Shown here one piece after another: positions 1-8,024 of a stretch of 64,000 nucleotides of DNA. The DNA comes from Clostridiales bacterium 1_7_47FAA (lineage in GTDB: Bacteria; Bacillota; Clostridia; Lachnospirales; Lachnospiraceae): contig DS990265.1 in the NCBI GenBank assembly GCA_000155435.1, positions 3,565-67,564 on the forward strand, read 5' to 3'. The translations under genes were made by a program, and so were the position numbers. Each line of letters starts with the position of its first letter. Position 1 is the stretch's first letter. The notes under the pieces were generated by a model. That model saw only the letters and a list, made by a program, of their open reading frames with translations. It did not search any database and was not told the origin of the DNA.

Positions 1-1181
1 CCGTAACCTTCATGTGCTTCATATCCGGCCTCTGCATCGTAACCTCCATGCGCTTCATATCCGGACTCGGCGCCGTAACCTCCATGTGCTCCATATCCGG
101 CCTCTGAGGTATCCCCCTCGTGAGGGGCATATCCGGTTCCTCCGGTATATTCCTGGTCCTCAGCGTACACTGCTTCCCCGGCGTACCCTCCATATTCCGG
201 ATCTTCCGCGTAACCGGCTTCTCCAGCGTACCCTTGGTTACCGGCATGCCCTTCTACTGCGCCATAACTGTTTTCCCCGGCATATACGGCTTCCTCGTCA
301 TAGCCTGCCTCCGGGTCATACTCCGGCTCCTCCCCGTATCCAGGTTCCCTGGTATATACGACTTCCCTGCTATAGGAAGGTTCCTCTTCATATCCTTCTT
401 CATATCCAGGCTCTCTGGTAAACGCGGCTTCCCTGCGGCCTGTGTCATTGGATGGATAGCCATCCTCCGCTTCATGCCTATGCCGGCCGTCCTGAGGAAT
501 ATCGTCATGGCTTCCAACCGGCTTACCCATGCGGTATTCTTTTTCAACTGCCCGGAGTTTTGCTTCATATTTATCCCGGTTTTCCACTAAATCCATCTGG
601 TATGTGGTAAGCGGGGCAAACTGTATCTTCAGCTCCATGGCCTTTTCCACATATTTACCCAGACCGAACATGAGCATGATTTTATCACAGGCCATGATAC
701 ACAAATCGCCCATGCCGGCTTCCGCGTACAGCTCTGCCAGCTCATAAAGCCACTTCTCATCCAGCTCAATGCCGCAGTACTGTTCCAGGGTATGGATTAA
801 CTGCTCCACCGGCGCACCTTTGGCCCCCAGGATCATATACCGGAGTATATACTGCCTGGGATCATCCGGGGCCAGGTCGCAGAACTCCCTGTAATAATCT
901 TCTGCCTCCCTGGTGCTGCCCTCCTTTATGGCCAGCTCCGCCAGTTTAAACAGCAGGCGTTTGCCGATAGGGGCACGTTCAAATGCAAGCAGCAGGATAT
1001 CCTTGGCCTCCTGGTACTCTCCATTTTTCTCGTATATGGTGGCTACCATGGACAGGATATTGACATTGCGCACCCTGCGCCAGTCAATGGTGTCCGCAAT
1101 CTTCATGGCTGTCTCATAGTCGCCTTTGTTTACCATCTTCTTTATCTGCTCAACTTTAATGTTAAACTCGTATTTATCCAT
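1..1181 (-). CDS. TPR-like protein with Tyr/Gly/Glu-rich repeat tail (C-terminus beyond window)
   Basis: The gene is read leftwards from an ATG at 1181 and is still open at base 1, so about 393 codons are visible and the C-terminus is missing. A GGGAG box nine bases upstream supports this ATG over the in-frame one at 1190. Residues 1-200 are helical and tetratricopeptide-like (repeated YEKNGEYQEAKDILLLA and TREAEDYYREFC type helices). From about residue 245 the protein becomes a low-complexity repeat of GY-x-A-x-x units rich in Tyr, Gly, Glu and His. It lies 88 bases downstream of recR and probably shares its transcript. I do not recognise a named family; a scaffold or protein-interaction role is only inference from the TPR-like part. 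Confidence 0.75.
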   Translation of the reverse strand, partial: MDKYEFNIKVEQIKKMVNKGDYETAMKIADTIDWRRVRNVNILSMVATIYEKNGEYQEAKDILLLAFERAPIGKRLLFKLAELAIKEGSTREAEDYYREFCDLAPDDPRQYILRYMILGAKGAPVEQLIHTLEQYCGIELDEKWLYELAELYAEAGMGDLCIMACDKIMLMFGLGKYVEKAMELKIQFAPLTTYQMDLVENRDKYEAKLRAVEKEYRMGKPVGSHDDIPQDGRHRHEAEDGYPSNDTGRREAAFTREPGYEEGYEEEPSYSREVVYTREPGYGEEPEYDPEAGYDEEAVYAGENSYGAVEGHAGNQGYAGEAGYAEDPEYGGYAGEAVYAEDQEYTGGTGYAPHEGDTSEAGYGAHGGYGAESGYEAHGGYDAEAGYEAHEGY

Positions 1182-1269
1182 CTTTTGCATCTCCCTATAG
1201 CTAGTTCCCGGTATGGAAATCCCTGTCTCAAGTACTGGCGCCATCTTGGCCTGTCTGCGCCGTCCAGCA

Positions 1270-1866
1270 CTAGATTTCGGTCCTGCCTTCCAATGCCCGA
1301 AGAAGCGTTACTTCATCTATGTATTCCAAATCCCCCCCAACGGGAACCCCGCTGGCAATCCTGGTAACCTTAATCCCGGTGGGCTTAATCAGCTTGCTGA
1401 TATACATTGCTGTTGTCTCACCTTCCAGGCTGGAATTGGTTGCAATGATGACTTCTTCAACATCGGACTGAAGCCGCTGCATCAATTCCTTGAGTTTAAT
1501 ATCATTTGGGCCAATTCCCAGCATCGGGGAGATGGCTCCGTGAAGTACATGGTAGACACCATCATACTTGCCGGTCTTCTCGTAAGCAGCCAGATCCCTG
1601 GTATTCTCAACCACCATGATGGTCTTGTGGTTTCTCCTGTCGCTGCTGCAGATTGGACACAGTTCCTTATCCGTAAGGGTAAAGCACTCCTTGCAGTAGC
1701 GCACATTATTCCTGGCCCCGGTCATGGCTCCGGCCAGTTCCTCCACCTGCTCCTTGGGCATGTTGATGATATGAAATGCCAGGCGCTGGGCCGATTTGGC
1801 GCCAACTCCCGGAAGCTTGGACAGCTCTTCTATTAATTTGGTAATCTGACTGCTGTAATAATCCAT
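1270..1866 (-). CDS. recR: recombination mediator protein RecR
   Basis: RecR (198 aa, the usual family length) helps load RecA at gaps in the RecF/RecO pathway of DNA repair. The order of domains is complete: a helix-hairpin-helix with [14 protein letters not shown] near residues 18-31, a zinc finger with C58, C61, C70 and C73, then a Toprim domain ([25 protein letters not shown] region). Its ATG overlaps the stop codon of the upstream ybaB gene by one base (TAATG), so translation is probably coupled. The dnaX-ybaB-recR order is the classic bacterial arrangement. Confidence 0.97.
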   Translation of the reverse strand: MDYYSSQITKLIEELSKLPGVGAKSAQRLAFHIINMPKEQVEELAGAMTGARNNVRYCKECFTLTDKELCPICSSDRRNHKTIMVVENTRDLAAYEKTGKYDGVYHVLHGAISPMLGIGPNDIKLKELMQRLQSDVEEVIIATNSSLEGETTAMYISKLIKPTGIKVTRIASGVPVGGDLEYIDEVTLLRALEGRTEI

Positions 1867-2222
1867 TAGAAAGGAAGACCTCCGCCTAATGCCCCGCCCA
1901 GTCCGCCTGTCAGCTTGGACATGGCCTCGCTGCTCTCTGCTTCCATCTGGCGGAATGCCTCGTTGGTAGCTGCCATAATCAGATCCTCCAGCATCTCAAT
2001 ATCATCCGGGTCCACTACTTCCTCGGATAACTTCACAGACACAACCTCTTTCTTGCCGGAAACGGTCACGCTTACAGCGCCTCCGCCGGATGTGGCTGTG
2101 TATTCCTTTGCCTCCAGTTCCTTGGTCGCCTCTTCCATCTGGCGCTGCATGCGCTGCGCCTGCTTCATAAGGTTATTCATATTGCCAGGCATTCCGCCTG
2201 GAAATCCGCCACGTTTTGCCAT
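1866..2222 (-). CDS. YbaB/EbfC family nucleoid-associated protein
   Basis: This 118-aa protein matches the YbaB/EbfC family in size and layout: a Met/Gly/Asn-rich start, a long amphipathic helix ([20 protein letters not shown]), a small beta-sheet with [21 protein letters not shown], and a Gly-rich end. Known members bind DNA as dimers and influence recombination and repair. It sits between dnaX and recR, with a one-base overlap to recR, which is the conserved setting of this family. Confidence 0.95.
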   Translation of the reverse strand: MAKRGGFPGGMPGNMNNLMKQAQRMQRQMEEATKELEAKEYTATSGGGAVSVTVSGKKEVVSVKLSEEVVDPDDIEMLEDLIMAATNEAFRQMEAESSEAMSKLTGGLGGALGGGLPF

Positions 2223-2259
2223 GGTGTATTCCTCCTATATAATCTGTTATTTATTATTA

Positions 2260-3909
2260 TTAATCTTCATATGTAATATCCATATGAATCTTATCTTCCA
2301 GTTCTTCTTCTGTTATATATATGGTGTTCAGCCTCTCACCCTTGCCGGCCAGCCTTGTCTTAAAGTAAATGGACCTGCCATAATTGGCTTCCACATACCG
2401 CTCCAGTTCCCCAATCACAGTGGGCCGCTTGCCCATATCGTAATTCATGGAATCCATGAACACGATGGTAAGGCATCCCTCGCCTCCGGGTTCCACCACC
2501 GTATCCCTGAGATAGGATTTGGCTCCCCCTCCTATGCTGCGGACAATCTTGGCCCACTCGTTGCGGACCAGTTTTAAATCCTCCAGCTGGGCCTTGGGCA
2601 GGCTTACTTTTTCCGCCGGAATCTCAGGCTCTGCCAGAGCCTGCGCGGACTGGGCCTGGGGAACCGGCCCCGGAGGGCTTCCCGCTGCCGTGGTTCCTGT
2701 ACCGGCAGCCATATAAGCCGGCGCTGTCATGGGGATTGCCATGCGCCCGGCTTCCAGGTCTTCCATCTGTTCTTCCAGTTCAGCCAGGCGCTGAAGGATG
2801 GAATCCAGATTGGGTTCCATGGACGGGCGGGTCAGTTTAATCAGGGCCACCTCCACCAGCACCCGCTTCTGGGATGCGTAGCGCAGCTGGTTGGACAGTT
2901 CGGAAAACACCCGGATGTAACGCATCAGCGTGGGGCCGTCTGCCTTTTTCCCATCTTCCCTCAGCTGCTTTAAGTTCTCCTCTGACATATCCAGAAGTCC
3001 TTCCGCGTCATCCGCGCTCTGAATCAGGAGAAGGTTCCTCATGTACCAGATGAAATCATTTACAAACTGTCCCAGTTCCCGTCCCTGGATTACGATTTCC
3101 TCCAGGGTACAGATACAGTCCTTGGTCCTGCCTTCCACAACCGCGCCGAACATCTGGCTGAACACGCTGGAATCCACTGCGCCCAGCACCTCCAACGCAT
3201 TGTCATAGGTCAGGACCTTCCCAAAATGAAAGGCTACGCACTGGTCCAGAAGGCTGAGTCCGTCACGCAGGGAGCCGTCGGCTGCCTTTGCAATATACAT
3301 CAGCGCCCGGTCCTCCACCTCAATGTGCTCTGCCTGGGTCAGTTCCCGTAACCGGTCCCCTATGGTTTCCAGGGAAATCCGTTTAAAGTCATAGCGCTGG
3401 CAGCGGGACAGGATGGTAATGGGTATCTTATGCACCTCTGTTGTGGCAAGTATGAAAATCACATAGGAAGGCGGTTCTTCCAGTGTCTTAAGCAGTGCGT
3501 TAAATGCTCCGATTGAAAGCATATGCACCTCATCGATAATATAGACCCTGTACCTTCCTTCCGTGGGCGGATACTGGACCTGGTCACGGATATCGCGGAT
3601 ATTCTCCACGCCGTTATTGGATGCAGCATCAATCTCCACCACGTTCATGGATGAACCTGACTGGATTGCCTTACATGTAGGACATTCATTGCATGGGCTT
3701 CCGTCCACCGGATGCTCACAGTTGACCGCCCTGGCAAATATCTTCGCAATACTGGTCTTACCTGTGCCCCTTGTTCCGCAGAACAGGTAAGCATGGCCGA
3801 TTCGTTCCGACGTTATCTGGTTTTTCAGGGTCTGCACGATTGGATCCTGTCCCTTTACATCCTCAAATGAGACAGGACGCCATTTGCGGTATAACGCCGT
3901 GTATGACAT
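2260..3909 (-). CDS. dnaX: DNA polymerase III subunit gamma/tau
   Basis: DnaX is the clamp-loader ATPase that assembles the replicase. The 549-aa protein begins with the typical YRKWRP sequence. A Walker A motif (GTRGTGKT, residues 45-52) is followed by the zinc cysteines C64, C73, C76 and C79, then a Walker B IDEVHML and the sensor LSRCQRYDF. The C-terminal 180 residues are the variable tau region with an Ala/Pro/Gly-rich linker near residue 400. I saw no A-rich slippery heptamer, so a programmed gamma frameshift is not supported. An AAGGAG box precedes the ATG. It is 24 bases downstream of pfkA. Confidence 0.97.
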   Translation of the reverse strand: MSYTALYRKWRPVSFEDVKGQDPIVQTLKNQITSERIGHAYLFCGTRGTGKTSIAKIFARAVNCEHPVDGSPCNECPTCKAIQSGSSMNVVEIDAASNNGVENIRDIRDQVQYPPTEGRYRVYIIDEVHMLSIGAFNALLKTLEEPPSYVIFILATTEVHKIPITILSRCQRYDFKRISLETIGDRLRELTQAEHIEVEDRALMYIAKAADGSLRDGLSLLDQCVAFHFGKVLTYDNALEVLGAVDSSVFSQMFGAVVEGRTKDCICTLEEIVIQGRELGQFVNDFIWYMRNLLLIQSADDAEGLLDMSEENLKQLREDGKKADGPTLMRYIRVFSELSNQLRYASQKRVLVEVALIKLTRPSMEPNLDSILQRLAELEEQMEDLEAGRMAIPMTAPAYMAAGTGTTAAGSPPGPVPQAQSAQALAEPEIPAEKVSLPKAQLEDLKLVRNEWAKIVRSIGGGAKSYLRDTVVEPGGEGCLTIVFMDSMNYDMGKRPTVIGELERYVEANYGRSIYFKTRLAGKGERLNTIYITEEELEDKIHMDITYED

Positions 3910-3933
3910 TCTGATTACTCCTTGTTACATGGT

Positions 3934-5013
3934 TTATTCGTCGCCAAAGCTGATTCCCACCATCTTGGCTTCCCGGATCATGGAGCTATCCGGATCAACT
4001 GTCTTTAACTTCCCTGCCACTTCTGCAAGCGGCACTTTTGTAATATCATTATTTTTAACAGCTACCATATAGCCGTATTCCTTGTCCGCTATGAGCCTGG
4101 CTGCTGCCGCCCCAAGCCTTGTGGCAAGGACCCGGTCATATGCGCAGGGCTCCCCGCCCCTCTGCATGTGTCCCGGCACCGTTACACGCACTTCGCTGCC
4201 AGTGACCTCCTGGATCCTGGCCCCGATTTCATAGGCAACAGAGGGATATACCATGCTGTTTTTCTTTTTTTCCTTCAATTCCTTCTTGCTCATGCCGGCT
4301 TCTTCCCTGGATATGGCGCCCTCTGCCACTGCCAGGATGGAGAAACGTTTTCCAGCCTTGGAACGTTTGGTCAGCGCGTCACATATGATGTTGATGTCAT
4401 ATGGAATCTCCGGCAGAAGTATGATATCAGCGCCTCCGGCCAGTCCTGCATACAGTGTAAGCCAGCCCACCTTGTGTCCCATGACTTCCACGATGAAGAC
4501 CCGTCCATGGGATGCTGCCGTGGTGTGGATGCAGTCAATGGCATTGGTAGCCACATCCACCGCGCTCTGAAAACCGAACGTCATATCGGTTCCCCAAAGG
4601 TCATTATCAATTGTCTTTGGAAGGGAAACCACGTTGAGTCCCTCTTCGCTGAGCATATTGGCTGTCTTCTGGCTTCCGTTGCCGCCTAATACCACCAGGC
4701 AGTCCAGCTTCAGCTTTTTATAGGTATGTTTCATGGATTCTACTTTATCCAAACCATTTTCATCGGGAATGCGCATTTGCTTGAATGGCTGACGTGATGT
4801 GCCGAGGATTGTACCGCCCTGGGTCAAAATGCCTGAAAAGTCAGATGATTTCATAATCTGGTAATCCGCATACATAAGTCCCTTGTAACCGTCTTCAAAA
4901 CCAATGATTTCCACATCGTCGAACATGTTGTATAAGGATTTGGCCACACCTCTCATGGTTGCATTCAGAGCCTGGCAGTCCCCGCCGCTGGTCAGCATTC
5001 CGATTCTTCTCAT
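3934..5013 (-). CDS. 6-phosphofructokinase (phosphoryl donor ATP or pyrophosphate uncertain)
   Basis: This glycolytic enzyme phosphorylates fructose 6-phosphate. The start is placed at the ATG at 5013, giving MRRIGMLTSGGDCQALNATM, because a GGAGG box lies nine bases upstream; an ORF start at 5034 has no such support. The protein has 359 residues with the catalytic PKTIDND loop and the TFGFQSAVDVATNAIDCIHTTA region. The nucleotide-site motif is GGNGS, where typical ATP enzymes have GGDGS and PPi enzymes carry a bulkier residue after the Asp; the loop is the PPi-type PKTIDND rather than PGTIDND. This mixed signature matches the PFK group with varying donors, so donor identity cannot be read from sequence. 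A promoter lies at 5061-5089. Confidence 0.93.
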   Translation of the reverse strand: MRRIGMLTSGGDCQALNATMRGVAKSLYNMFDDVEIIGFEDGYKGLMYADYQIMKSSDFSGILTQGGTILGTSRQPFKQMRIPDENGLDKVESMKHTYKKLKLDCLVVLGGNGSQKTANMLSEEGLNVVSLPKTIDNDLWGTDMTFGFQSAVDVATNAIDCIHTTAASHGRVFIVEVMGHKVGWLTLYAGLAGGADIILLPEIPYDINIICDALTKRSKAGKRFSILAVAEGAISREEAGMSKKELKEKKKNSMVYPSVAYEIGARIQEVTGSEVRVTVPGHMQRGGEPCAYDRVLATRLGAAAARLIADKEYGYMVAVKNNDITKVPLAEVAGKLKTVDPDSSMIREAKMVGISFGDE

Positions 5014-5060
5014 ATTGCACTTCCTCCATATCAAACTATTGCTTACTTGTCAATGGTTCT

Positions 5061-5089
5061 ATTATACCCATTTTGTAATTATAACGCAA
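5061..5089 (-). promoter_or_regulatory. Sigma-A type promoter for pfkA-dnaX-ybaB-recR
   Basis: On the minus strand TTGCGT (5084-5089) and TATAAT (5061-5066) are separated by exactly 17 bases. The site is 47 bases upstream of the pfkA ATG and points into the housekeeping block. Confidence 0.7.
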
Positions 5090-5143
5090 AGGATGTCCAT
5101 GGGCAAGCATAAATTAAGGTACGAATCTGTCAGAAATATTAAG

Positions 5144-5199
5144 AAATGGGACATAAATCTGCCGGCAACAATTGTCATCTCCAGATTTATATCCCATTT
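5144..5199 (-). terminator. Hairpin at the 3' end of the SRP RNA gene
   Basis: The arms AAATGGGACATAAATCT (5144-5160) and AGATTTATATCCCATTT (5183-5199) form an almost perfect 17-bp stem with a 22-base loop. On the minus strand it starts five bases after the SRP RNA 3' end and is followed by CTTAATATTTCT, so it probably ends the SRP RNA. It could equally be a bidirectional structure, because a short T run also follows on the plus strand. Confidence 0.6.
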
Positions 5200-5203
5200 T
5201 AAA

Positions 5204-5470
5204 TTCCACGCACCTTGCTTTGTGCAATCGCCACGGACGTTACTCATGCAGTTAACTCGGTCCAGGCTGCCTCACGGCACACGGAAGGTTCCGCTTAGTG
5301 CTGCTGCATTCCTGCCCTGACACGGTTCACAGATTCCCGTTGCGTAAGACCCAAACGTCAACGCCACTTACATAAGGCAGCTCCGCAACGTGTTGCCCGA
5401 GGCAAGGTATCACCCCTGCTGGAGCGGATTGCAGGTTCAGGGCACCGCTATCTCCCCGGCTGCGTGGAAA
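5204..5470 (-). ncRNA. ffs: Signal recognition particle RNA, large clostridial type
   Basis: Read on the minus strand, the sequence contains the hallmark helix-8 tetraloop region GTCAGGGCAGGAATGCAGCA followed by GCACTAAGC, and an Alu-domain segment GGGAGATAGCGGTGCCCTG then AACCTGCAATCCGCT, both characteristic of the Gram-positive SRP RNA with an Alu domain. The 5' end (TTCCACGCA) pairs with the 3' end (TGCGTGGAA), which sets the boundaries and gives about 267 nt, the expected size. The RNA binds Ffh and targets nascent membrane proteins. No reading frame here competes convincingly. In many Firmicutes this RNA is just upstream of dnaX; here pfkA lies between. Confidence 0.93.
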
Positions 5471-5471
5471 C

Positions 5472-5500
5472 TTTATGACTTGGTTGGGTGTTCCACACAA
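5472..5500 (-). promoter_or_regulatory. Promoter for the SRP RNA gene
   Basis: On the minus strand TTGTGT (5495-5500) and CATAAA (5472-5477) are 17 bases apart, and the paired 5' end of the RNA begins within a few bases of the -10 box, as expected for a transcription start there. Confidence 0.5.
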
Positions 5501-5618
5501 AACATGCGTATGATATGCATTGTGTGTAACCGCCTGTTAAGTATAACTTGTGGGCGGGGTTTTGTCAAGGGGCGGGAATTGCCCGGCTTCCTATCACACA
5601 GGATTCCCTGGCCCCCTA

Positions 5619-6593
5619 TCACATTTCACAGGGATACCGGTATCCCCACTGGCCTCTGATTGTGTCCATCATCTCCATGACACGGACGGTAGAGGCATGA
5701 GGCATCTGGGGACACTCCGTGCTTCCGCTCCCAATCGCCCTGCGGCATGCATCCACCTCATACTCAAATCCGGTAATCTGTTCCGGGGTCTTATGGCTTT
5801 CCACCAGTTTCCGGTCCATATCGTATATGTCAATCTGCGCACAGTTATTCACATCATGTATTACCAGAAAACCCTTGTCCCCGAAGACCGTGCCCTGGCG
5901 GTCCGTATTAGCCAGGACCGTGGCATGCAGTACTGCAAGCCTGCCGTCGCTCCATGTAATGGTGATTCCCTCCGACACATCTGCGCCCTGGCTGTTAAAT
6001 ACTGCCCCGGAGGTGATGGAATCATAATCCTCCCCAAAAACCATCAGGGCAAAATTAATTGCATAAACACCCACATCCAAAAGGGCGCCGCCTCCCAGGG
6101 ACGGATTCATCAGCCGTTCCACCCCGGTCAGCTCATACCCCAGATTGGCTGTCAGCGAAACGGGCGTTCCAATGGCCCCGCTGCTTATGATATCAGAAAT
6201 CATCTTCCTGGACGGCAGGTATCTGGTCCAGATTCCCTCCGTACACAGCACGCCCGCCTGCCGGGCCATGGCCAGCACTTCCCGGGCCTGAGGGGCGTTG
6301 AGGGTAAATGCCTTTTCGCACAGGACATTTTTCCTGTGTCCAATGCACAGCTTCATGTCTTCATAATGGCGGGAATGGGGTGTTGCCACATATATCAGGT
6401 CAACCTCGCTGTCCGCGGCCAGTTCCTCGTATGAGCCGTATGCCCTGCCGATTCCATGCTCTCCGGCAAACCTCCCTGCCCGCTCCAGGGAGCGCGAACC
6501 AACGGCATGTATGCATACATCTTCCATCCCCTGTGCGGTACGCACCATCTTACCTGCAATCTTACCAAGACCCATGATTCCTATCTTCAGCAT
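5619..6593 (-). CDS. Gfo/Idh/MocA family NAD(P)-dependent oxidoreductase
   Basis: The 324-aa protein starts with a Rossmann fold (MLKIGIMGLGKIAGKM) and continues with the family motif CEKAFTLN (CEKP in most members) near residue 94. The C-terminal half is the GFO_IDH_MocA alpha/beta domain (GGGALLDVGVYAINFALMVFG). Members oxidise or reduce sugars, inositols and related alcohols; the substrate cannot be told. A GGGAGGG box precedes the ATG. It lies 18 bases downstream of tadA and likely shares its transcript, although the two functions are not obviously linked. Confidence 0.92.
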   Translation of the reverse strand: MLKIGIMGLGKIAGKMVRTAQGMEDVCIHAVGSRSLERAGRFAGEHGIGRAYGSYEELAADSEVDLIYVATPHSRHYEDMKLCIGHRKNVLCEKAFTLNAPQAREVLAMARQAGVLCTEGIWTRYLPSRKMISDIISSGAIGTPVSLTANLGYELTGVERLMNPSLGGGALLDVGVYAINFALMVFGEDYDSITSGAVFNSQGADVSEGITITWSDGRLAVLHATVLANTDRQGTVFGDKGFLVIHDVNNCAQIDIYDMDRKLVESHKTPEQITGFEYEVDACRRAIGSGSTECPQMPHASTVRVMEMMDTIRGQWGYRYPCEM

Positions 6594-6611
6594 CTGATTC
6601 CCTCCCGGCCT

Positions 6612-7220
6612 TTATCTGCCTTCCCTGATTTTCCTGAAAAACTCCTTCATCATCCCGGAACATTCCTCTCCCAGGACACCTGCGCGCGTGTCCACCTGAT
6701 GGTTAAACCCAGGTTCATGCAGGAGGTCCAGCACCGACCCAGCGCATCCTGCCTTGGCATTCATGCAGCCTATCACCACCCGCGGGATCCTGGCCTGGAC
6801 AATGGCGCCGGAACACATGGGACATGGTTCCAGGGTAACATACATGGTGCAGTCTTCCAGCCGCCAGTCACCCAGCTTTTTACATGCCCTTTTTATGGAA
6901 ATGATTTCTGCGTGGGACAATACGCTCTTATCTGCATTCCTGCGGTTATATCCCCTGGCGATGATCTGTCCCTGGCGGACAATCACGCATCCTATGGGCA
7001 CATCCCCAAGCGCTGCGGCCTTATGCGCCTGACGGATTGCCTCACCCATGAACCCTTCGTCCGCCCTCTGCTGTTCCCGCTCCTCCTCCTCTGCCTTAAT
7101 GGCTGCAAGACGCTTCTGCTCCATCCTCTTTTCCCAGTTCCTGCGTCTGGTCAGCTCCCCTTTCTGCTGCTGTGTGCATGCCTGGTCCTGTTGGGCCTGA
7201 TTTATTTTATCTGTTTCCAT
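6612..7220 (-). CDS. tadA: tRNA-specific adenosine deaminase with N-terminal extension
   Basis: TadA converts adenosine to inosine at the wobble position of tRNA-Arg. The zinc/catalytic motifs are present: HAE at residues 103-105 and PCPMC at 132-136, with the GDVPIGCVIV and CAGSVLDLL segments of the family. The chosen ATG at 7220 follows a GAGGAA box; it leaves about 55 extra residues, Gln/Glu/Arg-rich and probably coiled coil, before the usual MGEAIRQAHKAA start. An earlier ATG at 7283 is less likely because it overlaps the probable promoter -10 element (TATAAT) on this strand. Confidence 0.9.
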   Translation of the reverse strand: METDKINQAQQDQACTQQQKGELTRRRNWEKRMEQKRLAAIKAEEEEREQQRADEGFMGEAIRQAHKAAALGDVPIGCVIVRQGQIIARGYNRRNADKSVLSHAEIISIKRACKKLGDWRLEDCTMYVTLEPCPMCSGAIVQARIPRVVIGCMNAKAGCAGSVLDLLHEPGFNHQVDTRAGVLGEECSGMMKEFFRKIREGR

Positions 7221-7317
7221 AGACAGTGCTTCCTCTTTTTTTTCAACTCTGATTGTGTTATACTTTTTCATTATATAAGACAAGTCTTAAAATGAAAAGG
7301 GATGGGTTTATTATATC

Positions 7318-8016
7318 ATGAAAATATGTGGACTGCAAAAGACCACACTGCTGGATTTCCCGGAGCGTGTGGCCTGTACAATATTTACAGGGGGATGCAA
7401 TTTCCGCTGTCCGTTCTGTCATAACAGCGAACTGCTGGACAGCGGGGCCGGGGAAGATTATACAGAGGAAGAGATATTTGATTTTTTACATAAGCGCAGG
7501 GGAATACTGGAGGGGGTCTGTATTACGGGCGGGGAGCCGACCCTGCAGCCTGATCTGGAGGATTTCATCCGGCGCATCCGGTCCATGGGGCTGGCAGTAA
7601 AGCTGGATACCAATGGATACAGACCCGGACTGCTGAAGGATCTGTGCCAGAAAGGACTGCTGGATTTTGTGGCCATGGACATTAAGGCTTCCAGGGATAA
7701 TTATGGGAAGGTCTGCGGCGTCCAGGGGCTGCATATGGAATACATAGATGAGAGCATTGATTTCCTTTTGTCCGGCAGCGTACCTTATGAATTCCGGACA
7801 ACCGTTGTCCGCGGCCTTCATACTGCTGATGATTTCAGCAATATCGGGCCGTGGATCAAAGGCTGCCGCAGGTATTACCTGCAGTGTTTCACGGAATCCG
7901 GACAGGTACTGGTTCCGGGTGTGTATTCTGATTTTACCAAAGATGAAATGCTGGTTTTCGCGGACCTGGTCCGTCCTTATGTGGGTCAGGTGTCCCTGCG
8001 CGGGATTGATTATTAG
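7318..8016 (+). CDS. Anaerobic ribonucleoside-triphosphate reductase activating protein-like radical SAM enzyme
   Basis: The 232-aa protein carries the radical SAM cluster motif in CNFRCPFC (C28, C32, C35) and the GGEPTLQP and KLDTNGY segments typical of the short NrdG-type activases (TIGR02495-like). Such enzymes use a 4Fe-4S cluster and SAM to install a glycyl radical in an anaerobic reductase. No class III reductase is in the window, so the partner is outside or different; a related glycyl-radical activase role is the alternative. A purine-rich AAGGGATGGG precedes the ATG. It is divergent from tadA across a 97-base gap. Confidence 0.85.
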   Translation: MKICGLQKTTLLDFPERVACTIFTGGCNFRCPFCHNSELLDSGAGEDYTEEEIFDFLHKRRGILEGVCITGGEPTLQPDLEDFIRRIRSMGLAVKLDTNGYRPGLLKDLCQKGLLDFVAMDIKASRDNYGKVCGVQGLHMEYIDESIDFLLSGSVPYEFRTTVVRGLHTADDFSNIGPWIKGCRRYYLQCFTESGQVLVPGVYSDFTKDEMLVFADLVRPYVGQVSLRGIDY

Positions 8017-8024
8017 GACGTGTT

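Noticed and set aside
2260-3909. Programmed frameshift for a short gamma form of dnaX
   Set aside because: No A-rich slippery heptamer was found in the coding strand of the linker region.
5550-6434. 294-residue plus-strand ORF
   Set aside because: It is antisense to the Gfo/Idh/MocA gene, which has clear domains and a ribosome site.
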